DNA of 64,000 bases from Bermanella marisrubri (GTDB taxonomy: Bacteria > Pseudomonadota > Gammaproteobacteria > Pseudomonadales > Oceanobacteraceae): assembly GCF_012295615.1 (NCBI RefSeq), contig NZ_CP051183.1, positions 1,059,001-1,123,000 of the forward strand, read 5' to 3'. Within the stretch, counting starts at the first letter, position 1, and the number at the start of each line of letters is the position of its first letter. This document shows positions 19,293-28,130 of this stretch, piece by piece. The position numbers and the translations under genes were made by a program. The notes below the pieces were generated by a model. It was not told where the DNA came from and did no database searches. It worked only from the letters and a program-made list of their open reading frames with translations.

Positions 19293-19994
19293 CTATTGTT
19301 TTAATTCTTTTTGCTGCTTGATGGTTTTCCAATGGTCCTGTTCTCGTAAGTAAACCAATTCAATATCCTCTGGTTGACAACCTTCATGATTGGCAAACAT
19401 GGCTTTGGCTTTGGGAAGCAGGTACTTGGCTTCAAGATTCAGGTGTTGAGCTTCTAGAGCAATATTGGACCATGCCGGGTCCAGTTCTGACAAGAGATCC
19501 TGCGCACAACACAAACGATCTGCGGGTTGCATATTTAATTGCTCTGGTGTCGTTTTCAGCGACGCAATGAAGTCATCCATTAAAGGTGACATCAAGCCAT
19601 CCTTTAAAGCGTATTCACCACCATAGAATTCGTTCATCCGTGCATCCATTAATGTAATGGATGTCTCTGCATTAGTAGAGGAGTGCACTTGTTGCGCCAT
19701 AGCTTGCAATGTAGAAACGGGCAGCAGAGGTATGTCGTTCGCAAAACCAATACCTTGAGCTGTTGCAGCAGCGATCCTAAGACCAGTAAAAGAACCCGGT
19801 CCCTTAGCAAAGGCAATAGCATCCAATTGTTTTGGCGAATATCCGGCTTCTTTTAGCAGTCGGTTTAACATGGGATACAGCAGCTTACTGTGAGAACGAG
19901 CAGCAGGAAGTACTTCCTGAAAACAGTCAGTACCATCATCAAGAGCGATACTGCAAAAATCACTAGCGGCTTCAATGGCAAGAATTATGGCCAT
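19293..19994 (-). CDS. tsaB: tRNA t6A biosynthesis protein TsaB
   Basis: Non-catalytic ASKHA-fold partner of TsaD in making N6-threonylcarbamoyladenosine at tRNA position 37. The N-terminal 'ILAIEAASDFCSIAL' and the 'GPGSFTGLRIA' motif at about residues 66-76 are typical. 233 residues, normal length. The start codon lies at the centre of an 18-bp perfect palindrome. First gene of the tsaB-uppP-rsmJ operon. Confidence 0.93.
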   Translation of the reverse strand: MAIILAIEAASDFCSIALDDGTDCFQEVLPAARSHSKLLYPMLNRLLKEAGYSPKQLDAIAFAKGPGSFTGLRIAAATAQGIGFANDIPLLPVSTLQAMAQQVHSSTNAETSITLMDARMNEFYGGEYALKDGLMSPLMDDFIASLKTTPEQLNMQPADRLCCAQDLLSELDPAWSNIALEAQHLNLEAKYLLPKAKAMFANHEGCQPEDIELVYLREQDHWKTIKQQKELKQ

Positions 19995-19999
19995 AATTC
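19982..19999. repeat. 18-bp perfect palindrome covering the tsaB start codon
   Basis: GAATTATGGCCATAATTC equals its own reverse complement. As DNA it could be an operator for a dimeric regulator; as RNA it could fold into a 7-bp stem with a GGCC loop that would bury the tsaB initiation codon. A chance perfect palindrome of this length is expected about once in 260 kb, so it may still be accidental. Confidence 0.6.
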
Positions 20000-20056
20000 A
20001 CAACACAACAATTAAATGAAATGTAATTTTATCACGAATACACAGGGGAGGGCACA

Positions 20057-20128
20057 ATGAAGGGCAAAATTGGTGACGGCACACAACGAAAAAGTCGTTA
20101 TAAATCAACAAGCTTGTTGAGAAACTAA
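20057..20128 (+). CDS. Candidate 23-residue basic small protein
   Basis: A short reading frame starting 'MKGKIGDGTQRKSRYKS' and ending TAA, divergent from tsaB. Support: an exceptionally strong ribosome site, GGGGAGG, five bases before the ATG; the stop is followed immediately by a bidirectional terminator, so the frame fills a plausible short transcript. The product is strongly basic (seven Lys/Arg), has no membrane segment and no family I can name; the opening 'KGKIGDG' faintly recalls ArfA but the rest does not. A 16-bp palindrome lies over its last codons. It could also be a chance frame within a small RNA. Confidence 0.45.
   Translation: MKGKIGDGTQRKSRYKSTSLLRN
20105..20120. repeat. 16-bp perfect palindrome
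   Basis: TCAACAAGCTTGTTGA is self-complementary and overlaps the 3' end of the candidate small gene, just before the terminator. It could be a protein-binding site or an RNA hairpin with a short loop. About one such palindrome is expected by chance in 64 kb. Confidence 0.5.
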
Positions 20129-20166
20129 AAAAACCGAGAACGTTTCCACTTCCTCGGTTTTTTTTG
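20127..20166. terminator. Bidirectional terminator between the small gene and the histone-like gene
   Basis: AAACCGAG / CTCGGTTT 8-bp stem flanked by an A run on the left and a T run on the right, so it works in both directions: for the plus-strand small frame and for the minus-strand histone-H1-like gene. Confidence 0.85.
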
Positions 20167-20188
20167 AGTAATTCTTATGAACTAAGGA

Positions 20189-20836
20189 TTACTTCTTCTT
20201 GGCTGCCTTACGACGAGCTGTCTTTTTCTTCGCTGCAGTCTTTTTGCGGCCAGTTTTCTTGGCAGCCTTAGGCTTGGCAAGCTCTTTTAGCTTAGCATTT
20301 GCTTTTTTTGCGGCTTGCTTGTTCTTTTGCTCAGCTTTTTTAGCACGAGCTTTTACCTTGGCAGCGTCTTTCTTCGCACGTGCTGCACGCCATTTAGTTT
20401 CAAATGCGGCAACTGCTTTGCTTAGATCTGCGTCTGCTTTCTCAGCTAGCTGAGATTCATATGCTTTGACAGTTTCTTCTGCTTTAGCTTTAGCTTCTTG
20501 CATCTTAGCTTCGATGTTAGCTTTCTGCATCTGAGCCTTAGCTTCGCGAACAGAGTCTTTTGCCTTAGCCAGTAAATCTTTCTGCTTAGCGACTGCATTT
20601 CGAGCTGTCTCAACAGCACGCTTGGCAGCAGCAGTCTTAGTTGATTGAGCCTTTTTACGAGCGGCGGCTAACTTCTTGTTGGCTGCATCTACTTTTGTTT
20701 GGGCAGATTTAACAGCGGCGTTTGCCTTTTCACTCGCTTTTTCAGCTTTCTTAACTGCTGGCGATACTACTGCCGCAACAGTTGTTTTTTTAGCTGCACG
20801 TTTTTTAGCTGCAGTTTTTTTACGACCTCTAGCCAT
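20189..20836 (-). CDS. Lysine/alanine-rich histone H1-like DNA-binding protein
   Basis: A 215-residue low-complexity protein. It opens with a basic patch ('MARGRKKTAAKKRAAKK'), continues with a long Ala/Lys/Glu-rich segment (about 30-165) that should be a continuous charged helix or coiled coil, and ends with another basic tail built of KKTA/KKTG-type repeats. The composition resembles AlgP/AlgR3 of Pseudomonas and bacterial H1-like proteins, which bind DNA without sequence specificity. ATG 20836 is preferred because AGGGA precedes it; an upstream in-frame ATG adds 11 residues. Function in nucleoid compaction is inference. A terminator-like hairpin lies in its leader. Confidence 0.75.
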   Translation of the reverse strand: MARGRKKTAAKKRAAKKTTVAAVVSPAVKKAEKASEKANAAVKSAQTKVDAANKKLAAARKKAQSTKTAAAKRAVETARNAVAKQKDLLAKAKDSVREAKAQMQKANIEAKMQEAKAKAEETVKAYESQLAEKADADLSKAVAAFETKWRAARAKKDAAKVKARAKKAEQKNKQAAKKANAKLKELAKPKAAKKTGRKKTAAKKKTARRKAAKKK

Positions 20837-20883
20837 ACTTTTTTCCCTGTGGTTGTGGACGGTATTCAATAGAAAAATAGCAT

Positions 20884-20909
20884 AAAAAAGTTAAGAGCAA
20901 CGTCTTAAC
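20884..20909 (-). terminator. Terminator-like hairpin in the leader of the histone-like gene
   Basis: Read on the minus strand: GTTAAGA, a 6-base loop, TCTTAAC, then six T. It ends about 50 bases before the start codon, so it may act as an attenuator or end an upstream short transcript. The stem is AT-rich and therefore weak. Confidence 0.4.
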
Positions 20910-21390
20910 GACCAAAAATAAAGGATTTTTTTAAAAAAAACCACTTTATCATGAAGAAATCACGCAATTTGGCGTAAAACACTCCCTTTATTCACGAGAA
21001 TCACCAAAAAAATTACAACTTTGCGTGTTAGCGTCAGTGTAAATTTTTTAGTGATGCAATTGCAAATTTATAAAAATAAGTGGGTAAACCGGAAATGGAA
21101 TGCAGGCTGTTTCGTGTTATTTCGAAAAAGAAAATTGCTTCATAAAAGAATGCAAAACCCTTTATTGAGATGACATATTTCATTCTCATGTTATTGATAG
21201 AGTAACTGACAACAAATTTTAGTTTTTTGGTGTGTATTTCGTGGATCGTAGCAAGCAAAGATTAATTTTTGAGAGCGTTCACTCGGATAAGAGTTTTTTG
21301 ATTACTAAGGTATGACTGTTTTTCGGATTGTTTTGCCTTGAAATATGAAATGAAAGGAATAAAAGTCTATAAATTGACGTTTTTTGCAAA
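20910..21390. other. AT-rich intergenic stretch without a supported gene
   Basis: About 480 bases between the histone-like gene leader and the adk terminator. It is clearly AT-richer than its surroundings, with many A and T runs. The only long frame, on the minus strand, has no ribosome site and a composition expected of random AT-rich DNA, so I do not call it. The stretch must hold the promoter of the histone-like gene, and could hold a small RNA ending at the hairpin beside it. Confidence 0.5.
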
Positions 21391-21420
21391 AAAAAGGCGA
21401 TCAATTTGATCGCCTTTCGT
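21391..21420 (-). terminator. Terminator of adk
   Basis: AAAGGCGATCAA and its exact complement TTGATCGCCTTT separated by one base, followed on the minus strand by nine T. Twelve paired positions make this one of the strongest hairpins in the window. Confidence 0.85.
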
Positions 21421-21441
21421 ATTTTCAAGGTTTTTTGCGTT

Positions 21442-22101
<660 letters not shown>

Positions 22102-22203
22102 TTATTTACATTTGAATCTATCTCGCCATGGCCCAGAAATGATGACTAGGCCATAGGGACATATATCCGTGGAGATTTAGGTTAAAAATTAGACACTTAG
22201 GAT

Positions 22204-22228
22204 CAAAAAAAGCTCACCTTACCTGAGC
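22204..22228 (-). terminator. Terminator of ppc
   Basis: On the minus strand a GCTCA / TGAGC stem with a 7-base loop is followed by seven T. The stem is short but the T run is clear and it lies just past the ppc stop. Confidence 0.55.
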
Positions 22229-22294
22229 GAACAGGTTTCGGCAAGCTTTACAGGGAGGTTCCAAAGGGGGATAAACCAAGCTTTAGACTAAGGT

Positions 22295-24928
22295 CTATCC
22301 TGTGTTCCGCATACCGGCTGCAATGCCGGCCATGGTTACTTTTAAGGCATGGTCGATATTTTCTGTTTCTTGTTCCCTGGTTCGTTTCAATAGTTCTGCC
22401 TGTAAGAAGTGTAATGGGTCCGTATAAGGATTTCTCACACCCATGGATTCAGCGATAATAGGTGCGTTTTCCAACAACTCGTCGACCTGTTTAATTTGGC
22501 AGATGTTAGTAATGGCCACCTGTAACCGTTGGCGCAAAATACGCCCCAAACCTTGTTGTTCTTTATTGGTTAGGCGGCGTTCGTAGTAATGCGCGATGTT
22601 ACTATCTGTTTTGCTTAGCACCATCTCAAGCATGTCGGTTAATGTTGAAAAGAAAGGCCATTCCTTGGCCATTTTTTGCAGTTCTTTTTTTCCAGAATCG
22701 GATCGCATGTAATGATCTAGGGCTTCGTCACTGCCAAGCCAAGCGGGCAGCATTAATCGAATTTGCATCCAAGCGAAAATCCAAGGAATTGCGCGTAAAC
22801 TTTCAACGCCACCACTGGCTTTGCGTTTTGCAGGGCGCGAGCCTAAAGCCAGTTTGCCTAATTCTTGCTCTGGTGTTATCGCTCTAAAGTAGGGGACAAA
22901 TTCTTGGTTTTCTCTCACTATTTGACGATAGCTTTTAACTGATTCATCACTGATTTGGTTCATAATCTCACGCCAATGATCAGACGGCGCAAGAGGCGGT
23001 TGATAAGAGGCTTTTAAGACTGCAGAAGCATACAATTGCAATGAGCGCACTGCTAATTCAGGGTGACCAAACTTGAATCGAATCATCTCACCTTGCTCGG
23101 TAACCCGAATACGTCCGCGAACGCTTCCCGGAGGCTGAGACAGAATAGCACCCAAAGAGGGGCCGCCACCTCGACCGACAGTTCCGCCGCGGCCATGGAA
23201 TAACATTAATTCAGTAGAATGTTCATCACATACCTTGACCAATTCTTCTTGAGCTCGGTATTGGGCCCATGATGCCGCCAGCTGTCCGGCATCTTTAGCG
23301 CTATCGCTGTAACCGATCATCACCATTTGTTTGCCGCCATTATAGGCTCGATACCAGTCGATCGAGAGTAATCGATTGATGGTTTGCGCCGCACCATCTA
23401 AATCGCTGAGTGTTTCAAATAATGGAGCAATCGGCATAGGAGACTGTTGCCCACACATTTTTAAAATAAGCGCGACTGCCAATACGTCACTTGGGCTAGT
23501 GGCCATGGAAATCACATAATTGGAAAAGCATGCGTCATCTTCTTGAGCGATAACCCTGGCGGTGTCTAGAACTTCTTGGACTTCTGCGCTTGGCTGCCAA
23601 TGAGGAGGCAGAAGCGGACGTTTATTTTCAAGCTCGGCTATTAAAAAAGCTTGTTTTTGGTCTTCAGTCCATTGGGCATAGTCGCCAATTTCTAAATATT
23701 CAGTTAGTTCACTGAATACCTGTGCGTGACGACCACTTTCTTGGCGAACATCTAACGGGCACAATGTCATACCAAAAGCTTTAACACGTCTTAGTGTGTC
23801 CAATAGAGTGCCATTGGCTACCAGCGGCATATTGCACTCTATCAAAGAGTCGTAGCAATGTTTTAATGTAGAAAATAAATCATTTGCGCTAAAGATACCT
23901 TGGCGAGTGGCTTTTTTACCCTCTAAGCGCATTTTTGCATACGCTCGCGTTTGCTTCAGTTGTTCGCGCAGTTCATGCAATAAAGCTCGATACGGTTCAT
24001 TGGCATCGCCCACCTTTTTACGTAAGGACTCACTGCACTGCTGCATGGATAATTCGCTACCCAAAGTATGAATATCTCGAAGGTAAAGGTCCGCTGCCAT
24101 CCAGCGTCCAAGCCAAACCACATTTTGTGTCACTTTGGCAGTAACATTAGGGTTGCCATCGCGATCTCCACCCATCCAAGAATGAATACGAATGGGGGCA
24201 ATGTCTAAACTTAAAGGATCTAAATCTTTAGATAATAATAATTCATCCAATTGGCGATAAAAATTAGGAATAGCCTGCCAAAGTGAGCCTTCTATAACGG
24301 CAAATCCCCATTTGGCCTCGTCTTCAGGCGTTGGGCGCTGATGACGAATTTCATCAGTGTACCAAATTTGCGTAATAATTTGTTTTAGCCGGTTCAAAAT
24401 CTGATGTCGTTCGACTTCATAGGGCTGAGTATCCAGTTGATTTAAACTGTTGAATACATGCTCGTATTTCTGAATCAGTGTTCGACGGGTCACTTCAGTG
24501 GGGTGTGCTGTCAGTACTAATTGAATATCCATTTGCTCGATGGCATGAGTAAGATCAGTTGAGCTGTTGGATTGCTTGAGCTCGTCTAGAACTTCATCCA
24601 GATTGTGCAACATATCATGTTCGTCTTGTCGACGGCGTCGAACCACGTCGTGGTATTGTTCAGCAATATTGGCCAAATTTAAAAATTGATTGAAGGCGCG
24701 CGTAATCGGAATAACTTCATCATCAGGCAGGTTATTTAGGTATTGTATAAGTTCATCACCAAAATGTTCATCGTCTTGCGTGCTGTTTGCTCTAGCCGTT
24801 TTAGCAAGTGTGCGAATGGTAACAATCTTATCGATGAAATTAGGCCCCAAGTCTTGCTCGATGACATCCCCTAGCAAGTTGCCAAGTAGGCGAACATTTT
24901 CTTTTAGTGCGTCATCCAACGTATTCAT
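22295..24928 (-). CDS. ppc: Phosphoenolpyruvate carboxylase
   Basis: Carboxylates PEP to oxaloacetate to refill the TCA cycle. An 877-residue protein with the catalytic histidine region 'LTAHPTEVTRR' (near residue 140), the 'MIGYSDSAKDAG' segment, the glycine-rich active-site loop 'HGRGGTVGRGGGP' and the conserved C-terminus ending 'GMRNTG'. Allosteric aspartate-site residues are likely present but not verified. Single-gene unit with its own terminator. Confidence 0.96.
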   Translation of the reverse strand: MNTLDDALKENVRLLGNLLGDVIEQDLGPNFIDKIVTIRTLAKTARANSTQDDEHFGDELIQYLNNLPDDEVIPITRAFNQFLNLANIAEQYHDVVRRRRQDEHDMLHNLDEVLDELKQSNSSTDLTHAIEQMDIQLVLTAHPTEVTRRTLIQKYEHVFNSLNQLDTQPYEVERHQILNRLKQIITQIWYTDEIRHQRPTPEDEAKWGFAVIEGSLWQAIPNFYRQLDELLLSKDLDPLSLDIAPIRIHSWMGGDRDGNPNVTAKVTQNVVWLGRWMAADLYLRDIHTLGSELSMQQCSESLRKKVGDANEPYRALLHELREQLKQTRAYAKMRLEGKKATRQGIFSANDLFSTLKHCYDSLIECNMPLVANGTLLDTLRRVKAFGMTLCPLDVRQESGRHAQVFSELTEYLEIGDYAQWTEDQKQAFLIAELENKRPLLPPHWQPSAEVQEVLDTARVIAQEDDACFSNYVISMATSPSDVLAVALILKMCGQQSPMPIAPLFETLSDLDGAAQTINRLLSIDWYRAYNGGKQMVMIGYSDSAKDAGQLAASWAQYRAQEELVKVCDEHSTELMLFHGRGGTVGRGGGPSLGAILSQPPGSVRGRIRVTEQGEMIRFKFGHPELAVRSLQLYASAVLKASYQPPLAPSDHWREIMNQISDESVKSYRQIVRENQEFVPYFRAITPEQELGKLALGSRPAKRKASGGVESLRAIPWIFAWMQIRLMLPAWLGSDEALDHYMRSDSGKKELQKMAKEWPFFSTLTDMLEMVLSKTDSNIAHYYERRLTNKEQQGLGRILRQRLQVAITNICQIKQVDELLENAPIIAESMGVRNPYTDPLHFLQAELLKRTREQETENIDHALKVTMAGIAAGMRNTG

Positions 24929-25211
24929 TTATGGCTCCTAGGGTTGAATTAGGAAAATTCGATCATACCACTATAGAGTATAGGAAAAAGTGAGCATGAG
25001 TATCTATTGCAAGCAGAAACGATGCCAATATTTTGGTGTGGTGTATACAAAAATACACAGTTTTGCAAAGTTAATTCATTCTCATTGGACTAAACTCATT
25101 GAGAGGAGGGTGACCGTCTAGTGGTGCTTTAAATTGATGAAGTTACTGCTGAATGGCAGCGGATCGAAATTTTTTTGATCATGCCCGTCTGTACAAAAGT
25201 AGAGGTTGATA
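24929..25211. other. Divergent promoter region between ppc and the next small gene
   Basis: Holds the leaders of ppc (minus) and the small plus-strand gene. I see no clear consensus promoter, RNA motif or long repeat. Confidence 0.4.
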
Positions 25212-25559
25212 ATGAATGTTAAAGAGTTAATTGCGTCGTGGGAAAAGGTTCGATCAGACAAGCAGTCCGAGACTGAATTCACCTTAGGCTTATCCAAAAA
25301 AGATGCTGCAAGAGTGGAGGCTTTGGTGGGCCTCTATCCTGGAATGGATCGAAATCAAATCCTATCGCAATTAATCACAACGGCGTTAGATGAAGTCGAG
25401 CGGCAAATGCCCTATAAACCAGGTAAGAAAGTAGTATCGTTTGATGAATTGGGGGATCCGCTATACGAAGATATTGGTTTGACGCCTAAATACCTGAAGT
25501 TGCTTCATCAATACTCCAAGCAAAGTGATAAATCACAGCACAAGCAACAGACCCAATAA
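25212..25559 (+). CDS. Unknown 115-residue protein, possible ribbon-helix-helix-like
   Basis: Not recognised as a named family. ATG 25212 is used since AGAGG precedes it; an upstream TTG is in frame but unnecessary. The first half ('EFTLGLSKKDAARVEALVGLY' then 'MDRNQILSQLITTALDEVER') looks like a strand followed by two helices, the pattern of ribbon-helix-helix DNA-binding proteins. The second half ('VSFDELGDPLYEDIGLTPKYL') is acidic and probably less ordered. No membrane segment or cysteines. It lies between ppc and plsB, where Pseudomonas also has an unknown gene after ppc. DNA binding is inference only. Confidence 0.7.
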   Translation: MNVKELIASWEKVRSDKQSETEFTLGLSKKDAARVEALVGLYPGMDRNQILSQLITTALDEVERQMPYKPGKKVVSFDELGDPLYEDIGLTPKYLKLLHQYSKQSDKSQHKQQTQ

Positions 25560-25588
25560 AAAAACGGCCCTAAGGCCGTTTTTTTTCA
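25558..25588. terminator. Bidirectional terminator between the small gene and plsB
   Basis: AAAACGGCC / GGCCGTTTT stem with a CTAA loop, A run on the left and eight T on the right; serves the convergent pair. Confidence 0.88.
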
Positions 25589-25622
25589 AACGTTCGTTTA
25601 ACTTTTGTCTGTTAGTGGTGCA

Positions 25623-28130
25623 TTAGTTCAGCGTAACCTGCAAGATGCTTCGGCGTAATTCTGCATTGAGAAGTATTCTGGCATCCTCTGCGATGATGTT
25701 GATGCTGTCACCGAAAATGATTTTTTCGTCATCTAGGCTTAAGACTTGTCTTTCCAATAATTCATCGATGAGATTTTTGAAAAGAGCTTTGTCAAAGAAC
25801 TCAGGTGCGTTTAAACCATGAAGTATGGATATTCGTTGAGCCATAAGCGAGCAGTTTTGTACCATTTCATCTTTCGTTAGCGTGCCCGATCCCGAGCGTT
25901 GCAACAGAGCAATGGCGATATAGTAGCGCTCTAGTATCTGTATCACCTGCTCTGACAATACAGATAGAATGATGTAGTCATTGGAACTGACACTCGGACG
26001 CACCAAAAACTCACCGTCTGCGCTCAAATAACCTTTCTCGACACATAGATCTAGCCATTGTTCGACCACTGGTTGAATCTCATCTTCTTGCCAATGTAAA
26101 AATAGCTCGGCTTTTAAATAGGGGTAAATGGTGGTGGCAAAGCGAATGGCATCCTGGCGCTTCATTTTCATGTTGTTAATGAAGAGACATGCCAGCATAG
26201 AAGGAATCGCGTAGAGATGGATCACATTGTTACGATAATACGTCAGCATCACCGCTTGTTCTTCGTCTACCCGAATAATATCCCCCAGAGGGTGTTTCAA
26301 GCGCTCTATGGCATTCATTTCTTCAGCGTAGTGAATCCAATCCTGACCATCACCTTCTGGCAATTGTGTTAGGTGGCTATACGGCATGTCTTGAGCCAAA
26401 TCACGGTATAGATTCAGCGTCTGGCTCAAGATCTTTTCATCCATACTTTGCTTTGGTGTTGCAAGTAGAGCCAAGGAAACCATGTTGATTGGGTTCAACA
26501 CAGCAGCTTTGTTGATTTGCGTGACTACCTCTAGTGATAGGTTGCTCACTGCCTTAGGTACCCAATCTGGCCGATAGTCAGCACCATGATCCTGTTGTTT
26601 CCAGCCGGGATTTTCTTGCTCTAGGTAGCTGTTTAAATCAATAGGATCGCCAAAGGCTAGGTTGACCTTACCAAAGTTTTTCTTGAGATCTTTAATGGTT
26701 TTAAATACACCAGATAAGGATTCTTTTTTCTTGGATTTGCCACGAAGTTCACCAATATAAGTACCGCCCTCGAATACTTTTTCATAACCGATATAAACTG
26801 GCATAAATACAATTGGCTTATGACTGTCTCTAAGAAAGCTGCGCACGGTCATGGCGATCATGCCAGCTCGTGGTTTTAATGTACGTCCCGTTCGAGACCG
26901 ACCACCTTCCACGAAATACTCTGTACTGTAGCCAGAAGTAAATATGGCGTGCAGATATTCATCGAAGACGGCGCTATAAAGTGGATTATCTTTGAAACTG
27001 CGACGCATGAAGAAAGCGCCACCGCGTCGCAGTATTGGCCCAACCACTGGTAGGTTTAGGTTAATACCCGCGGCAATTTGAGGTGGTACGATGCCGTTTT
27101 TGAATAACACATAAGACAACAGTAAATAATCAATGTGGCTGCGGTGGCAGGGCACATAGATAATCTCATTATCTTTGTAGACTTTCTTCAAGCCATCAAG
27201 GTTGTGGACATTGACACCGTTGTAGAGCTTGTTCCAGACCCACGTGAGCAAGATATCTAAAAAGCGGATAGTACTATGGCTTTGGTTTGAAGCGATCTCA
27301 TCGCCATATTTAATTGCGCGGGCCTTGGCTTTTTCTCGGGAAATGCCTTTGTCTTGCATTTCCTTCTCAATGGCTGCTTTCACCATGGGTTTACGTACCA
27401 GTCTATGTACTAGTGTACGTCGGTGGCTAAGATCAGGGCCGATCACGGCTGTGCGAATATGGCGGAAATGTACGCGTAAGATACGGCCTAATTTACGTAG
27501 GAAGCGAGCTTCATCAAGCTTGCTATTTTCTGCCTGCATCTGCGTCACATTGATTGGTTGGCTCATGTTGACGAAGGTATTGCGCCCATTTAATAGAATA
27601 CTGACGAAGCGACGAAACGGGCCGGTCACTGACCAGGTATCTCCGAGCCAAATTTTCAGGAAGCTTTTTTCCTTGTTTGGTGAACGCCCCCAGAATACAT
27701 TCACAGGGATAATTTCGATATCTAGATTCGGATTCGCTTTATTGAGCTCGAACATCAAGGGCACATTAGGATGCAAGTAAGGCATGTTGCGACGACGGAA
27801 CCAGTTGCCTTCGCTGCGAGATAAATAAATCACGCGATTGTTGAAGCGTTTACCTTCGATTTCGAAGCTCTCTAGCGCATGGGGCAAGTCATGTTTTCGA
27901 GTTTCACTGTCCACAACCAGCGCGGCGCTGTATGAACGTTGGGGTAAAGCGTAAAAAGTCACTTTATCAGGCTTGGCTGAATCGTCCGCTCGATCTTCGT
28001 GATTGTCTGAAGTATTTTGAGTAAGGTCTTTCGCGCCCACAACTTCTGTACGAACCCAAATCTTTAACAAAAGACGCGAAATACCATTTAAAAAAGCAAT
28101 AATTGAGCGCAAAACCTTTACCTCATTCAC
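25623..28130 (-). CDS. plsB: Glycerol-3-phosphate 1-O-acyltransferase PlsB
   Basis: First acylation of glycerol 3-phosphate in phospholipid synthesis, inner-membrane bound. 835 residues, close to the family norm of about 810. Acyltransferase blocks are intact: block I 'CHRSHIDYLLL' (HX4D), block III 'FVEGGRSRTGR', block IV 'VFMPVYIGYE'. The GTG start at 28130 is the longest reasonable start but its ribosome site is weak. In E. coli plsB is sigma-E responsive; I found no GGAACTT-type element on this side. Confidence 0.95.
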   Translation of the reverse strand: MNEVKVLRSIIAFLNGISRLLLKIWVRTEVVGAKDLTQNTSDNHEDRADDSAKPDKVTFYALPQRSYSAALVVDSETRKHDLPHALESFEIEGKRFNNRVIYLSRSEGNWFRRRNMPYLHPNVPLMFELNKANPNLDIEIIPVNVFWGRSPNKEKSFLKIWLGDTWSVTGPFRRFVSILLNGRNTFVNMSQPINVTQMQAENSKLDEARFLRKLGRILRVHFRHIRTAVIGPDLSHRRTLVHRLVRKPMVKAAIEKEMQDKGISREKAKARAIKYGDEIASNQSHSTIRFLDILLTWVWNKLYNGVNVHNLDGLKKVYKDNEIIYVPCHRSHIDYLLLSYVLFKNGIVPPQIAAGINLNLPVVGPILRRGGAFFMRRSFKDNPLYSAVFDEYLHAIFTSGYSTEYFVEGGRSRTGRTLKPRAGMIAMTVRSFLRDSHKPIVFMPVYIGYEKVFEGGTYIGELRGKSKKKESLSGVFKTIKDLKKNFGKVNLAFGDPIDLNSYLEQENPGWKQQDHGADYRPDWVPKAVSNLSLEVVTQINKAAVLNPINMVSLALLATPKQSMDEKILSQTLNLYRDLAQDMPYSHLTQLPEGDGQDWIHYAEEMNAIERLKHPLGDIIRVDEEQAVMLTYYRNNVIHLYAIPSMLACLFINNMKMKRQDAIRFATTIYPYLKAELFLHWQEDEIQPVVEQWLDLCVEKGYLSADGEFLVRPSVSSNDYIILSVLSEQVIQILERYYIAIALLQRSGSGTLTKDEMVQNCSLMAQRISILHGLNAPEFFDKALFKNLIDELLERQVLSLDDEKIIFGDSINIIAEDARILLNAELRRSILQVTLN

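Noticed and set aside
20057-20128. Identification of the small frame as ArfA
   Set aside because: Only the 'KGKI-D' opening is similar; the rest of the ArfA pattern is missing and the length is a third of ArfA.
21034-21258. 74-codon minus-strand frame in the AT-rich gap
   Set aside because: No ribosome site, composition of random AT-rich DNA, no recognisable motif.
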